NCBI GenBank assembly: GCA_018673255.1
Contig: JABHDC010000245.1
Location: 155,618-219,617, forward strand
Reading direction: 5' to 3'
Origin: Gemmatimonadota bacterium
GTDB lineage: Bacteria; Latescibacterota; UBA2968; UBA8231
DNA length: 64,000 nt
The translations under genes were made by a program, and so were the position numbers. This document shows, piece by piece, positions 1 through 7,936 of this stretch (positions are counted from its first letter, which is position 1; each line of letters begins with the position of its first letter). The notes under the pieces were generated by a model, which searched no databases, had not been told where the DNA came from, and saw nothing but the letters and a program-made list of their open reading frames with translations.

Positions 1-1224
1 ATCGGAATCAGCATTCTTGCCCTGTCGCTGGGCACTGTCTGGGCCGGCGACGACGATGACGACGACGATCGAAACGAACGACGGAAGAAAGATCGGAACC
101 CGTGTTCGGATTTCGTCTCCGACGGCAACACGATCTATGCCTGTGTGAACCAGTCGGGCAAGTTGCGGTCGGTGGAATGCCCTGCCGCCTGCAAGCGCAA
201 CGAGTCGCCTATGGAGTGGAGCGTCGTGGGTCCGGCAGGACCAGAGGGTGACACGGGTCCCGCGGGAGTGGATGGAGCCGATGGGGCACCGGGTGCGGAT
301 GGTGCGATTGGTGCTGACGGTGCAACTGGCCCCGCTGGTGCTAATGGCGCCGACGGTGCAACTGGCCCTGCTGGTGTTGATGGCGCCGACGGTGCAACTG
401 GCCCTGCTGGTGCTGACGGTGCCGATGGTGCAACTGGCCCTGCTGGTGTTGATGGCGCCGACGGTGCAACTGGCCCCGCTGGTGCTAGTGGCGCCGACGG
501 TGCAACTGGCCCCGCTGGTGCTAGTGGCGCCGACGGTGCAACTGGCCCTGCTGGTGCTGACGGTGCCGATGGTGCAACTGGCCCTGCTGGTGCCGACGGC
601 GTCGATGGTGTAGCCGGACCTGCTGGCGCTGATGGAGCCGATGGTGCAACCGGCCCTGCCGGTGCTGATGGCGCTGACGGTGCAACTGGCCCCGCTGGTG
701 TTGCTGGCGCCCAAGGAGAACAAGGACTACAGGGCGTGGCGGGTCCCGCTGGTGCCGATGGCGCGACTGGTACCACAGGGTCTGTGGGCCCTCAAGGGAT
801 TCAGGGCGAAACAGGAACTACCGGCTCCGCCGGATCTTCAGGTGGAATACTGCAATCTGAGTTCTTTCAGGCAGGTGGTAGCATTAATGCAACAAGTGGG
901 ATGCAGACATACTTGACCTATGTGTTCACCCCGCAGTCCAGTAGTTCGAAACTGAGGGTCATTTCCACAGTTCAGGTATTGCAGCAAGACAATAGCCGCG
1001 TTGACGTAATCCTAACCAGAGATTCAGCGACTCTTAACGGCACTGGCGTAGGATCGAGTTCCGGAACCAATAAGATTCAGGCGGTTCTCATGAGTCAGCA
1101 GAACTCACCGGGGCTGTCTCCCGTTACCTATAGAGTGCAGTTCAGACAGGAAGCCGGTTCTACAGGCCCACCAGCGATTATCCTGTCAGCTGACCTTCTG
1201 GTGGAAGAGATACTGATACCATAG
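1..1224 (+). CDS. Secreted collagen-like repeat protein (5' end outside window)
   Basis: The frame is open from base 1. Its first 50 bases are identical to bases 1575-1624 of the next gene, so the true start lies about 21 bases before the window. The visible part begins inside a signal peptide (hydrophobic core ending VWA), followed by an Asp-rich stretch, a basic stretch and a short Cys-containing segment (CSDF, YACV, CPAAC). A long Gly-X-Y collagen-like tract built from GPAGADGADGAT-type units follows to about base 840. The last 125 residues are Ser/Thr-rich, beta-type sequence of no recognised family, ending LVEEILIP. Bacterial collagen-like tracts form trimeric surface stalks, so the C-terminus may be a trimerising or binding head; this is inference. 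No Lys- or Pro-rich anchor is seen. Confidence 0.85.
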   Translation: MGISILALSLGTVWAGDDDDDDDRNERRKKDRNPCSDFVSDGNTIYACVNQSGKLRSVECPAACKRNESPMEWSVVGPAGPEGDTGPAGVDGADGAPGADGAIGADGATGPAGANGADGATGPAGVDGADGATGPAGADGADGATGPAGVDGADGATGPAGASGADGATGPAGASGADGATGPAGADGADGATGPAGADGVDGVAGPAGADGADGATGPAGADGADGATGPAGVAGAQGEQGLQGVAGPAGADGATGTTGSVGPQGIQGETGTTGSAGSSGGILQSEFFQAGGSINATSGMQTYLTYVFTPQSSSSKLRVISTVQVLQQDNSRVDVILTRDSATLNGTGVGSSSGTNKIQAVLMSQQNSPGLSPVTYRVQFRQEAGSTGPPAIILSADLLVEEILIP

Positions 1225-1553
1225 CAGTTCACGGATCGGCTGATGTCTACTGGTGAGTCTTGGTCCCGCTTCTGTGTAACTCACTGTAGGCATCTACGCT
1301 TCCGCCCTGCAGAGCCCCCTGCCGGATAATGAGTCTTGCGGGGGGCTTTCCTCAACTTTCAGATGCTGGCAAATGGCCACAGGACCGGCTGGTAGCTCCA
1401 CCACAGCACGGAGCGGTCGAGACGCTTCAGGACAGACTTCGGCATCATTCTGCGAAGCACCCATACGCTGATTGCTAAGCTCATAGAGGTAGGAGCACTG
1501 ATCCCAATCGCGACCAGTGGTCTACTTCTACAAATATCCACAGGACAGAGCCA
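1225..1553. other. Intergenic region between the two collagen-like genes
   Basis: This 329-base gap holds the terminator described separately and then about 200 bases with no convincing reading frame. An AGGA purine stretch lies about 10 bases before the ATG at 1554 and probably acts as the ribosome binding site. No clear promoter hexamer pair was identified. Confidence 0.5.
1313..1349 (+). terminator. Intrinsic terminator after the first collagen-like gene
   Basis: AGCCCCCTGC (1313-1322) pairs with GCGGGGGGCT (1338-1347) with one G-T pair and a 15-base loop, followed by a short T stretch. It lies about 90 bases past the stop codon. Confidence 0.7.
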
Positions 1554-3050
1554 ATGAGACGTATCGCTCACTTGATCGGAATCAGCATTCTTGCCCTGTC
1601 GCTGGGCACTGTCTGGGCCGGCGATGACGATGACGATCGAACCGAACGCCGGAAGAAGAATCGGAACCCGTGTGCAGACTTCGTGTCCGATGGCAATACG
1701 ATCTATGCGTGTGTGAACCAAGCGGGCAAGCTGCGGTCGGTAGAGTGCCCGGACGCCTGCAAGCGCAACGAATCGCCTACGGAGTGGAGCATCGCGGGTC
1801 CGGCAGGACCAGAGGGTGACGCAGGAGCGGATGGAGCCGATGGGGCACCAGGTGTGAATGGTGAACCTGGAATCCCAGGGTCGCCAGGGGTCGGTGGTGC
1901 AACTGGCCCCGCTGGTGCTGATGGCGCCGATGGTGCAACCGGCCCTGCTGGTACTGACGGAGCAGATGGTGTAGCTGGCCCTGCAGGGTCTGATGGCGCC
2001 GATGGTGCAACTGGCCCCGCTGGTGTTGATGGCGCCGATGGTGCAACCGGCCCTGCTGGTACTGACGGAGCAGATGGTGTAGCTGGCCCTGCTGGGTCTG
2101 ATGGCGCCGATGGTGCAACTGGCCCCGCTGGTGTTGATGGCGCCGATGGTGCAACCGGCCCCGCTGGTGCTGATGGCGCCGATGGTGTAGCTGGCCCCGC
2201 TGGTGTTGATGGCGCCGATGGTGCAACCGGCCCTGCTGGTGCTGATGGTGTAGCTGGCCCTGCTGGTACTGACGGAGCAGATGGTGTAGCCGGCGCTGAC
2301 GGTGCGCAGGGCCCCCCAGGAGATGCTGCTTCTGGCAATACCCTCGACGAAGCCTATGACCAAGGAGGACCGGGTGCCGGCCGCGTTATCAGGGCAGACA
2401 ATGGGTCGGTGGACATCGTTGGTTTGGGCGGACTGGCCGTCAGAGAAACCAATGGCCAATTCTCTGTCCACGGCTCAGAAGGCCTGTTCTATACAGGTAA
2501 TTTCGGAGGGGGAAGCAATCCCGGTCTGAGGCTTGTGAACAAGAGTCCTGGGGGAAGCGACTGGGCTCTACTCTCCTCGACAGAGGGTGGCTTCCAAGGT
2601 GCTTTCAGGGTGTTTAACTACACTACCAATACAGACGTGTTGAGTATCACCCCTGTAGGCCATTTTGGTTTCGGCACGCCAAACTCCCTTCACAATTCGC
2701 GTATCCTGACGGTTGGCCAGGGCAAGGGTCGGCCGATTGCCGACGGGTGGGATAGCTACAGCTCCCGTCGCTGGAAGACGAACATCGTGCCGATTGAGGA
2801 TGCACTATCCAAGATCATCAGCATGCGTGGGGTAACCTACGACTGGAAGGAAAATGGCAGACACGACCTCGGCCTGATCGCCGAAGAGGTGGGTGCGGTT
2901 CTTCCCGAAGTGGTGAAGTATGAGGACAACGGAGTAGATGCTCAGTCTGTGGACTACTCGCGTCTTTCTGCCGTGCTGATCGAAGCGGTCAAGGAGCAGC
3001 AGACTGCGATCGAGGCGTTGACATCGCGCTTGGCCGAGCTTGAAAAATAG
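1554..3050 (+). CDS. Secreted collagen-like protein with C-terminal S74 chaperone domain
   Basis: Of 498 residues, 1-22 are a signal peptide ending VWA. An acidic/basic linker and a Cys-containing segment follow (CADF, YACV, CPDAC), almost identical to the upstream paralogue. A Gly-X-Y tract runs from about residue 82 to 258. A beta-rich region follows to about 400, and then a Peptidase_S74 (tailspike intramolecular chaperone) domain with YSSRRWKTNI, the Ser-x4-Lys arrangement used for self-cleavage. It also has GLIAEEVG, DYSRL and a C-terminal coiled coil. In this family the S74 domain trimerises, helps the preceding beta fold, and may release itself. This suggests a trimeric surface fibre with a folded head. 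The start is preceded by AGGA. Confidence 0.9.
   Translation: MRRIAHLIGISILALSLGTVWAGDDDDDRTERRKKNRNPCADFVSDGNTIYACVNQAGKLRSVECPDACKRNESPTEWSIAGPAGPEGDAGADGADGAPGVNGEPGIPGSPGVGGATGPAGADGADGATGPAGTDGADGVAGPAGSDGADGATGPAGVDGADGATGPAGTDGADGVAGPAGSDGADGATGPAGVDGADGATGPAGADGADGVAGPAGVDGADGATGPAGADGVAGPAGTDGADGVAGADGAQGPPGDAASGNTLDEAYDQGGPGAGRVIRADNGSVDIVGLGGLAVRETNGQFSVHGSEGLFYTGNFGGGSNPGLRLVNKSPGGSDWALLSSTEGGFQGAFRVFNYTTNTDVLSITPVGHFGFGTPNSLHNSRILTVGQGKGRPIADGWDSYSSRRWKTNIVPIEDALSKIISMRGVTYDWKENGRHDLGLIAEEVGAVLPEVVKYEDNGVDAQSVDYSRLSAVLIEAVKEQQTAIEALTSRLAELEK
1880..2310 (+). repeat. Collagen-coding tandem repeat tract
   Basis: Near-identical 18- and 36-base units encode Gly-X-Y triplets of the kind GADGADGATGPA. 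Several blocks of about 108 bases recur almost exactly inside this tract. A similar tract lies at about 250-830 in the upstream gene. Such tracts can change length by slippage or by recombination between the two genes. The long open frames on the opposite strand are by-products of this repeat. Confidence 0.8.
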
Positions 3051-3138
3051 CTGACTGGCTACTCGCCTCGGTAATGGCTGAATCGAGAAGCCGAGGCGCG
3101 GGAGCGCATTAACAGTGCAGTCTGGCAGAGACAGTAGA

Positions 3139-3170
3139 GGGCCCCCGCATCGGTCGATGAGGGGGCCTTT
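3139..3170 (+). terminator. Strong intrinsic terminator after the S74 collagen-like gene
   Basis: GGCCCCC (3140-3146) pairs with GGGGGCC (3161-3167). An inner CATCG/CGATG stem extends it after one G/A mismatch, and TTT follows. It lies about 90 bases past the stop at 3050. Confidence 0.8.
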
Positions 3171-3293
3171 CTGTGTTCACGACCTGGAGGAGGGCACCAC
3201 CAGAGACCCACGTCCTCCTCCAATTCGGCATATTCAGCGAGAGACATGAACTGACAGCCCTATGGATTGCAGGGAACAGGATGAGGCGGACGG

Positions 3294-3797
3294 ATGAATG
3301 ATCAGGCAGAAGCAGGTCGACTCGAAGAACTCGTGGGGTTGTTCCTCGGCAAGCCACGGATCGCAGTCTGGGGAGTTGAGGACAGCATGGGGGATATGGG
3401 ACTGTTCGTGGCGAAGAAGTTTCGCAAGCGAGGGACCGCGGTGATCGCCGTGAACCCCACATTCGAGCATGATCTGAGCCTCGAGCGGACACCGTCACTG
3501 ACCAAGATCGACCCACCTGTGGAGGCTGTGCTCGTCCACGTGGACAGAGATCAGACGATGGCGGCGGTCCAGGACTGTCTCGAGGCCAAGACACCTTTGG
3601 TCTGGCTCCACGATGCCCTGAGTCCGGGCGCCGGCACGCAAGAAGCCATCGACAGTCTGCGCGCGGCAGGTACCACGGTCATTCCGGGGCTCTGCCCGAT
3701 GTTCTTCCTCAAGCCGCTGGATCCGGCACACTTCTGTTTGAAGTGGGTACTACGTCTCACCGGGAAGGAGAAGCGTACCCGGGGTCTGCTGGAGTGA
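3294..3797 (+). CDS. CoA-binding domain protein (YccU-like)
   Basis: A 167-residue single-domain protein resembling the CoA_binding_2 (YccU/YneT) family, a Rossmann-like fold of about 140 residues. IAVWGVEDSMGDMGLFVAK corresponds to the nucleotide-loop region of the family. VIAVNPTFE, VLVHVDRDQTMAAVQDC and PLVWLHDALSPGA follow as the alternating strands and helices, and VIPGLCPMFFLKP is the conserved Cys-Pro segment. Members are predicted to bind CoA or a related nucleotide; no reaction is established. The C-terminal 25 residues (LKWVLRLTGKEKRTRG) form a basic tail. It is a monocistronic gene between a terminator and the toxin-antitoxin region. Confidence 0.75.
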   Translation: MNDQAEAGRLEELVGLFLGKPRIAVWGVEDSMGDMGLFVAKKFRKRGTAVIAVNPTFEHDLSLERTPSLTKIDPPVEAVLVHVDRDQTMAAVQDCLEAKTPLVWLHDALSPGAGTQEAIDSLRAAGTTVIPGLCPMFFLKPLDPAHFCLKWVLRLTGKEKRTRGLLE

Positions 3798-3848
3798 TGG
3801 CCCGCGTTGGGACATGGCAGCCTCCCGCCCTGCATTGAGATCGTAGGC

Positions 3849-3890
3849 TTGTCATACGGAGTGTCCATCGATACAATTAGCGTATGACAA
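3849..3890 (+). promoter_or_regulatory. Promoter and operator of the AbrB/PIN toxin-antitoxin pair
   Basis: TTGTCA (3849-3854) and TACAAT (3872-3877) are separated by 17 bases, a near-consensus housekeeping promoter. A perfect 10-base inverted repeat, TTGTCATACG (3849-3858) and CGTATGACAA (3881-3890), covers the -35 box and the probable transcription start. That is the layout expected for autorepression by the antitoxin or the antitoxin-toxin complex. The antitoxin GTG lies at 3916. Confidence 0.75.
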
Positions 3891-3915
3891 AATTCCTATC
3901 GATCGGAGTCCAAAC

Positions 3916-4122
3916 GTGACCACTGTGACCATCTCCCCCAAGTACCAGATCGTGATCCCGAAGTCCGTCAGAGAGCGCCTGAACCTGACACCGGGCCAGA
4001 AAGTGGAGACCATCGTCTACGACAACCGGATCGAACTGATTCCGGTCCGTCCGATCAAGGAGATGAGGGGGATCGTCAGCGGCATCGATACGTCCGTGGA
4101 GCGGGAGCCGGATCGCTCGTGA
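3916..4122 (+). CDS. vapB: AbrB/MazE-type antitoxin (VapB)
   Basis: A 68-residue protein beginning TTVTISPKYQIVIPKSVRER, the swapped-hairpin AbrB fold that binds DNA as a dimer. The rest (RPIKEMRGIVSGIDTS) is the acidic/flexible tail expected to wrap the toxin. Translation starts at GTG, with GGAG at 3905-3908 and a 7-base spacing. The stop overlaps the start of the PIN toxin by 4 bases, which indicates translational coupling. The upstream promoter carries a palindromic operator, so autoregulation is likely. Confidence 0.85.
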   Translation: MTTVTISPKYQIVIPKSVRERLNLTPGQKVETIVYDNRIELIPVRPIKEMRGIVSGIDTSVEREPDRS

Positions 4123-4490
4123 ACGTTGTCGATTCCTCGGGTTGGCTGGAGTATTTTGCGAATGGGGCGAATGCCGACCACTTCGCTCCGGCTATTGAAC
4201 GTCAGGCAGATCTCATTGTGCCGTCGCTGAGTATCTACGAGGTCTTCAAGCGGATCCTTCAGCAGCGTGCCGAGTCGGAGGCGCTGCAGGCAGTGGCCGC
4301 CATGCAGCAGGGTCGTGTCGTCGATCTCAGTGCAACCCTGTCGCTGAGCGCGGCTCGTCTCAGCCTGCACCACGGCCTGCCGATGGCCGACAGTGTCATC
4401 CTTGCGACTGCCCGGTACTACGAGGCCACCCTCTGGACGCAGGATGCTGACTTCGAGGGAATCCCAGGGGTAGAGTACTTCGCGAAGTGA
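4119..4490 (+). CDS. vapC: PIN-domain ribonuclease toxin (VapC)
   Basis: At 123 residues this is a full-length PIN domain. The metal-binding acidic residues are present: D5 in NVVDSSGW, E41 in SIYEVFKR, D91 in PMADSVIL and D109 in TQDADF. VapC toxins cleave tRNA or rRNA; the target here is unknown. GTG start overlaps the antitoxin stop (GTGA). All catalytic positions are intact, so the toxin is probably active. Confidence 0.85.
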   Translation: MNVVDSSGWLEYFANGANADHFAPAIERQADLIVPSLSIYEVFKRILQQRAESEALQAVAAMQQGRVVDLSATLSLSAARLSLHHGLPMADSVILATARYYEATLWTQDADFEGIPGVEYFAK

Positions 4491-4538
4491 TCCATGCCAC
4501 GCCAGCCTCATCCTCGAAATCTCTCTAGGCACTTGGTG

Positions 4539-4548
4539 ACTCTAGAGT
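4539..4548 (+). promoter_or_regulatory. Perfect palindrome before the Phd-type antitoxin
   Basis: ACTCTAGAGT is a perfect 10-base palindrome ending 6 bases before the ATG at 4555. Phd/YefM antitoxins bind short palindromes in their own leader, so this is a candidate operator. No matching -35/-10 pair was found. Confidence 0.4.
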
Positions 4549-4554
4549 AACTTC

Positions 4555-4797
4555 ATGTCCATGGACTCAATTACTCTGAAAGAACTCCATCAGCATACCG
4601 GGAAGTATGCCCGGGCCGCGCGCGAGCAGTCTTTCTTGATCACGGACCGCGGCCACCCGGTTGCCCTGCTGACGGCACCCGTCACGGCCCGCCTGGAAAA
4701 GGACCTGCCAAGGCAGTTCAGTGTGAGCTCGGCCGTCGTCCCCCAGCAACAAGTCGACAGCGCCGCAGTCATGCGCGCCGTTCGGGATGAACGGTGA
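4555..4797 (+). CDS. Phd/YefM-family antitoxin
   Basis: An 80-residue protein with the Phd/YefM N-terminal fold: ITLKELHQHTGKYARAA, then FLITDRGHPVALLTAP. The polar C-terminal 30 residues are the usual toxin-neutralising tail. The ATG at 4555 is used; an in-frame ATG at 4561 is possible. The last codons overlap the GTG of the following PIN fragment. The partner toxin is visibly truncated, so this antitoxin may now be an orphan. Confidence 0.8.
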   Translation: MSMDSITLKELHQHTGKYARAAREQSFLITDRGHPVALLTAPVTARLEKDLPRQFSVSSAVVPQQQVDSAAVMRAVRDER

Positions 4798-5024
4798 GGT
4801 ATCTCGACACTGCCTACATCATCAAGCTCTACCTCGTGGAGCACGGCTCCGAAGCCGTGATGCAGGCTGCCAACGAATCTGGCGGTCTGGCATCTTCCGC
4901 GCTGGCATTCAGTGGACCTCACGGGGCGTTGCATCGCAACCTCCGTGATATCTACTCCAGCGATCGCCATCTGCTGACCGTCGCGCCGCATCTTGGGATC
5001 ACCGGCGTCAACGTGATCAGATGA
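4794..5024 (+). pseudogene. PIN-domain toxin remnant with internal deletion
   Basis: Only 76 residues, against about 130-140 for a PIN toxin. The first 38 residues (RYLDTAYIIKLYLVEHGSE and the helix after it) match a PIN N-terminus with D5. The last 25 residues (SSDRHLLTVAPHLGITGVNV) match a PIN C-terminus. The central part with the second and third acidic residues is missing, joined in frame near 4915-4945. The GTG start overlaps the antitoxin stop as in an intact pair. Best read as an in-frame deletion derivative that has lost nuclease activity. Whether the stub still binds the antitoxin cannot be told. Confidence 0.65.
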
Positions 5025-5031
5025 CCCTCGT

Positions 5032-7275
5032 GTGAACGGCCTTCGACTCCTGTTGACCGTTCTGCTCGGGTGCAGCCTGGCGCTGCCGGCGGCGGCGCAG
5101 GAGCACTCGGTTGCTCGTAAGTGGAACGACGTTCTCCTCGACGCCATCCGCGACGACTTCGCGCGGCCCACGGTGCATGCCCGCAATCTGTTCCACGTGG
5201 CCGTGGCAATGTACGATGCCTGGGCAGCCTACGGCGACGGTACGCAGCAGACCTATCTGCTGGGACAGACCGTGGCGGGATTCACGTGTGGCTTCGATGG
5301 AGTGGATCCTGTCCGCGACCTCACTACCGCACAGATCGCTGCCGCCCGTGAGGAAGCGATCAGCTACGCCGCTTACCGCCTCCTGCGCTTCCGGTTCGCC
5401 AACTCTCCCGGTTGGGAGACCACTTTTCCGCGCACCGATTCACTGTTTGCGGCACTGGGCTACGACCGCAGTTTCGTCGCCCGCAGCGACCCGGGATCCT
5501 CTCCCGCTCGTCTTGGAAACTATCTGGCGCAGTGCCTGATTGAATTCGGTGTGCAGGATGGCTCGAATGAAGCCATCGGATACCACTCCACGTTCTATGA
5601 GCCGGTCAACGCGCCGCTGAACCCGGCTCTGATCGACCCCCCGGAACTGGCTGACCCGAATCGCTGGCAGCCGCTGAAGCTGGAAACCTTCATCGACCAG
5701 GGAGGGAATCTGCTTGGTGAGGCGACACCTGGATTTCTGGGTCCGGAGTGGGGGCAGGTCGTGCCCTTCGCCCTCGATCCTGCCGGTCGCCGGGTCTACC
5801 GGCGTGACGACAATCCCTATGTCGTCTACCACGACCCGGGGGCACCACCGCACATCGATACCTTCGACTACAAGTGGAATTTCGCCCTCGTCGCCGTCTG
5901 GTCAGGCCATCTGTCGCCTGCGGATGGCGTCATGATCGATATTTCGCCAGCATCGATCGGCAACATCCCCGTCGACGAACTGCCGCGCGACATGGCCGAC
6001 TACTCCGACTTCTACAACCTCATCGACGGCGGCGATGCGGGGACCGGCCGCCGCATCAATCCCCACACTGGCGGGCCGTACGAGCCGCAGATCGTGCCGC
6101 GTGGTGACTATGCGCGCGTCCTGGCCGAATTCTGGGCGGATGGGCCAGCGTCGGAGACCCCACCGGGGCATTGGTTCACAATCCTCAACTATGTGAGCGA
6201 CCATCTCCTGTTCGAGCGCCGCTACATGGGCACCGGCGCCGTACTGACCCAGTTGGCGTGGGACGTACGAGCCTACCTGACACTTGGGGGTGCCATGCAC
6301 GATGCCGCTGTGGCAGCGTGGGGGATCAAGGGTTGGTACGACTACGTGCGGCCCATCTCGGCCCTCCGCTACATGGCCAGCCTCGGGCAGAGCGGTGATC
6401 CCGACGAACTATCCTACCATCCCGACGGCATCCCGCTCATTCCGGGGCACATCGAATTGGTCAAACCTGCAGATCCGCTGGCGGGGTTCACCGGCGCCAA
6501 CATCGGCAAGATCAAGCTCAATGCCTGGCGCGGGCCACCGCATGTCTCCGCCCCCAGGGAGGATGAGGCCGGCGTGGGCTGGATGCTGGCTGAGAGCTGG
6601 TGGCCATACCAGTCGCCCAACTTTGTCACGCCGCCCTTCGCCGGTTACGTCTCCGGCCACTCGACATTCTCCCGCGCCGGCGCCGAGGTGATGACGCTGC
6701 TGACGGGCGATGAATACTTCCCTGGCGGCCTCGGTGAGTTTCTTGCGCTGAAGAACGAGTTCCTCCTGTTCGAGGATGGACCGAGCGTAGACATCACGTT
6801 GCAGTGGGCGACGTACCGGGACGCCTCCGATCAGTGCAGCCTGTCTCGGATCTGGGGTGGGATCCACCCGCCGGTGGACGACATTCCCGGCCGCCTGATC
6901 GGCCGGCAGATCGGCATCGACGCGTTTGCCCGGGCGGACCGTCTGTTCCGCCCAGATGAACCGACGGTGGTGACTGAGGTCGGTGGTGAGGCGAATGCGA
7001 CCTTCGTTGCCGGACAGGCTGCCATGAGCGCCTGGCCGAATCCCGTGCAGCGCGGCGATGAGCTACGCGTTGTCATTGGCGGAGCTGTCGATGGGGAAGA
7101 GGAGGTTGAGGTGGGACTGTACAACGTGCTTGGCCAGCAGGTCGGGCGTCACCGCCTGCGTGGCGATCGCGTCTTACAGTTCGACACGTCGGGCCTGGCG
7201 TCGGGGCTCTACCTGCTGCAGCTGCGCAATGGCCGAGACCTGCCCCGCTCGACACGGGTCATGATCGTGGAATAG
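5032..7275 (+). CDS. Secreted vanadium-dependent haloperoxidase-like protein with T9SS sorting tail
   Basis: A 747-residue protein with a signal peptide (residues 1-22, ending AAA-Q). The central region is the PAP2/vanadium haloperoxidase helical bundle. Vanadate-site motifs are visible: GWYDYVRPISALRY, YVSGHSTFS with H543, and RIWGGIHPPVDD with H612. Family members oxidise halides with peroxide or act as phosphatases; which applies here is unknown. The last 75 residues (AWPNPVQRGDELRV, YNVLGQQVGRHRL, FDTSGLASGLYLLQLRNG) are a Por_Secre_tail-type beta domain, used as a type IX secretion signal in FCB bacteria. The GTG start lies 7 bases after the PIN remnant. It is followed by a terminator. 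Confidence 0.85.
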   Translation: MNGLRLLLTVLLGCSLALPAAAQEHSVARKWNDVLLDAIRDDFARPTVHARNLFHVAVAMYDAWAAYGDGTQQTYLLGQTVAGFTCGFDGVDPVRDLTTAQIAAAREEAISYAAYRLLRFRFANSPGWETTFPRTDSLFAALGYDRSFVARSDPGSSPARLGNYLAQCLIEFGVQDGSNEAIGYHSTFYEPVNAPLNPALIDPPELADPNRWQPLKLETFIDQGGNLLGEATPGFLGPEWGQVVPFALDPAGRRVYRRDDNPYVVYHDPGAPPHIDTFDYKWNFALVAVWSGHLSPADGVMIDISPASIGNIPVDELPRDMADYSDFYNLIDGGDAGTGRRINPHTGGPYEPQIVPRGDYARVLAEFWADGPASETPPGHWFTILNYVSDHLLFERRYMGTGAVLTQLAWDVRAYLTLGGAMHDAAVAAWGIKGWYDYVRPISALRYMASLGQSGDPDELSYHPDGIPLIPGHIELVKPADPLAGFTGANIGKIKLNAWRGPPHVSAPREDEAGVGWMLAESWWPYQSPNFVTPPFAGYVSGHSTFSRAGAEVMTLLTGDEYFPGGLGEFLALKNEFLLFEDGPSVDITLQWATYRDASDQCSLSRIWGGIHPPVDDIPGRLIGRQIGIDAFARADRLFRPDEPTVVTEVGGEANATFVAGQAAMSAWPNPVQRGDELRVVIGGAVDGEEEVEVGLYNVLGQQVGRHRLRGDRVLQFDTSGLASGLYLLQLRNGRDLPRSTRVMIVE

Positions 7276-7288
7276 CTGGCTACTGTGT

Positions 7289-7313
7289 CTGCCGTCGTGG
7301 CCGGCAGTATTTT
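7289..7313 (+). terminator. Intrinsic terminator after the haloperoxidase-like gene
   Basis: CTGCCG (7289-7294) pairs with CGGCAG (7302-7307) across a 7-base loop and is followed by TATTTT. Confidence 0.65.
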
Positions 7314-7349
7314 GGGGACGTGCTGCGAGCCTTTCTGAGAGTGATCTCC

Positions 7350-7877
7350 ATGGGACCAACCAACATCGACATCCGTGTATTTGAGGCGCAGGACTGGGAT
7401 GCGATCTGCGCGGTCTACCAGTCAGCCGCCATGGTGGAATTGGCGCTGACCGGTGGGGATGCCAGTGTGTTTCGACCGATGCCGGAGGAAGAGGACAAGG
7501 ACAAATTCCTCGAGATCAACACCGCCGCTGTCGCCTGCCTCGACCATGACGTCATCGGCTTCTCCGCCTGGCGCGATCGCGGTAGCTGGCAGGGCAGCGG
7601 CTATCTGTCCTGGCTCTACGTGGATCCTGCCCATCATGGGTGCGGCATTGGCAACCAGCTCCTGGTGCGCGCCATGGCGAGTCTTGGCGCCGAAGCGTGG
7701 ACACTCACGAAGCTGGGTAATGATCCGGCCATCGGTCTCTATCAGAAGCACGGGATGCAGATCGTCGTATCCCGAGTTCGAGACGCTGGTGAGTATGCCC
7801 ACACGGAGCTTCGTCTGGCGTTGCCGACGAGCCGTAAGTTCGATCCTGACGTGCCCAACTTCGGCGCTTCGTCATGA
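7350..7877 (+). CDS. GNAT-family N-acetyltransferase
   Basis: A 175-residue acetyltransferase. The acetyl-CoA loop is in YLSWLYVDPAHHGCGIGNQL (motif A), followed by a C-terminal YQKHGMQIV (motif B). The N-terminal half (IRVFEAQDWDAICAVYQSA) is the variable substrate side. The ATG at 7350 has GAGAG 8-9 bases upstream and gives the normal family length; an in-frame GTG at 7320 would add 10 residues with no better ribosome site. The acceptor substrate cannot be predicted. It is followed directly by a degraded methyltransferase. Confidence 0.8.
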   Translation: MGPTNIDIRVFEAQDWDAICAVYQSAAMVELALTGGDASVFRPMPEEEDKDKFLEINTAAVACLDHDVIGFSAWRDRGSWQGSGYLSWLYVDPAHHGCGIGNQLLVRAMASLGAEAWTLTKLGNDPAIGLYQKHGMQIVVSRVRDAGEYAHTELRLALPTSRKFDPDVPNFGASS

Positions 7878-7936
7878 CGGTGAACGTGTGGGAGCATCAG
7901 TAGAAGTGACGATTCACGAGAAATGCGAGGGTGGCC

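Noticed and set aside
135..776. Long Pro/Ala/Ser-rich frames on the minus strand opposite the first collagen-like tract
   Set aside because: They are the complement of the Gly-X-Y coding repeat; repeat composition keeps stops out of the other frames. There is no ribosome site or independent homology.
1880..2310. CRISPR array suggested by regular repeats
   Set aside because: Repeats are contiguous, codon-phased and encode Gly-X-Y triplets; there are no unique spacers or cas genes.
1359..2471. Open frames of up to 370 residues opposite the second collagen-like gene
   Set aside because: Low-complexity shadow of the repeat tract; the plus-strand gene has a signal peptide, a domain match and a terminator.
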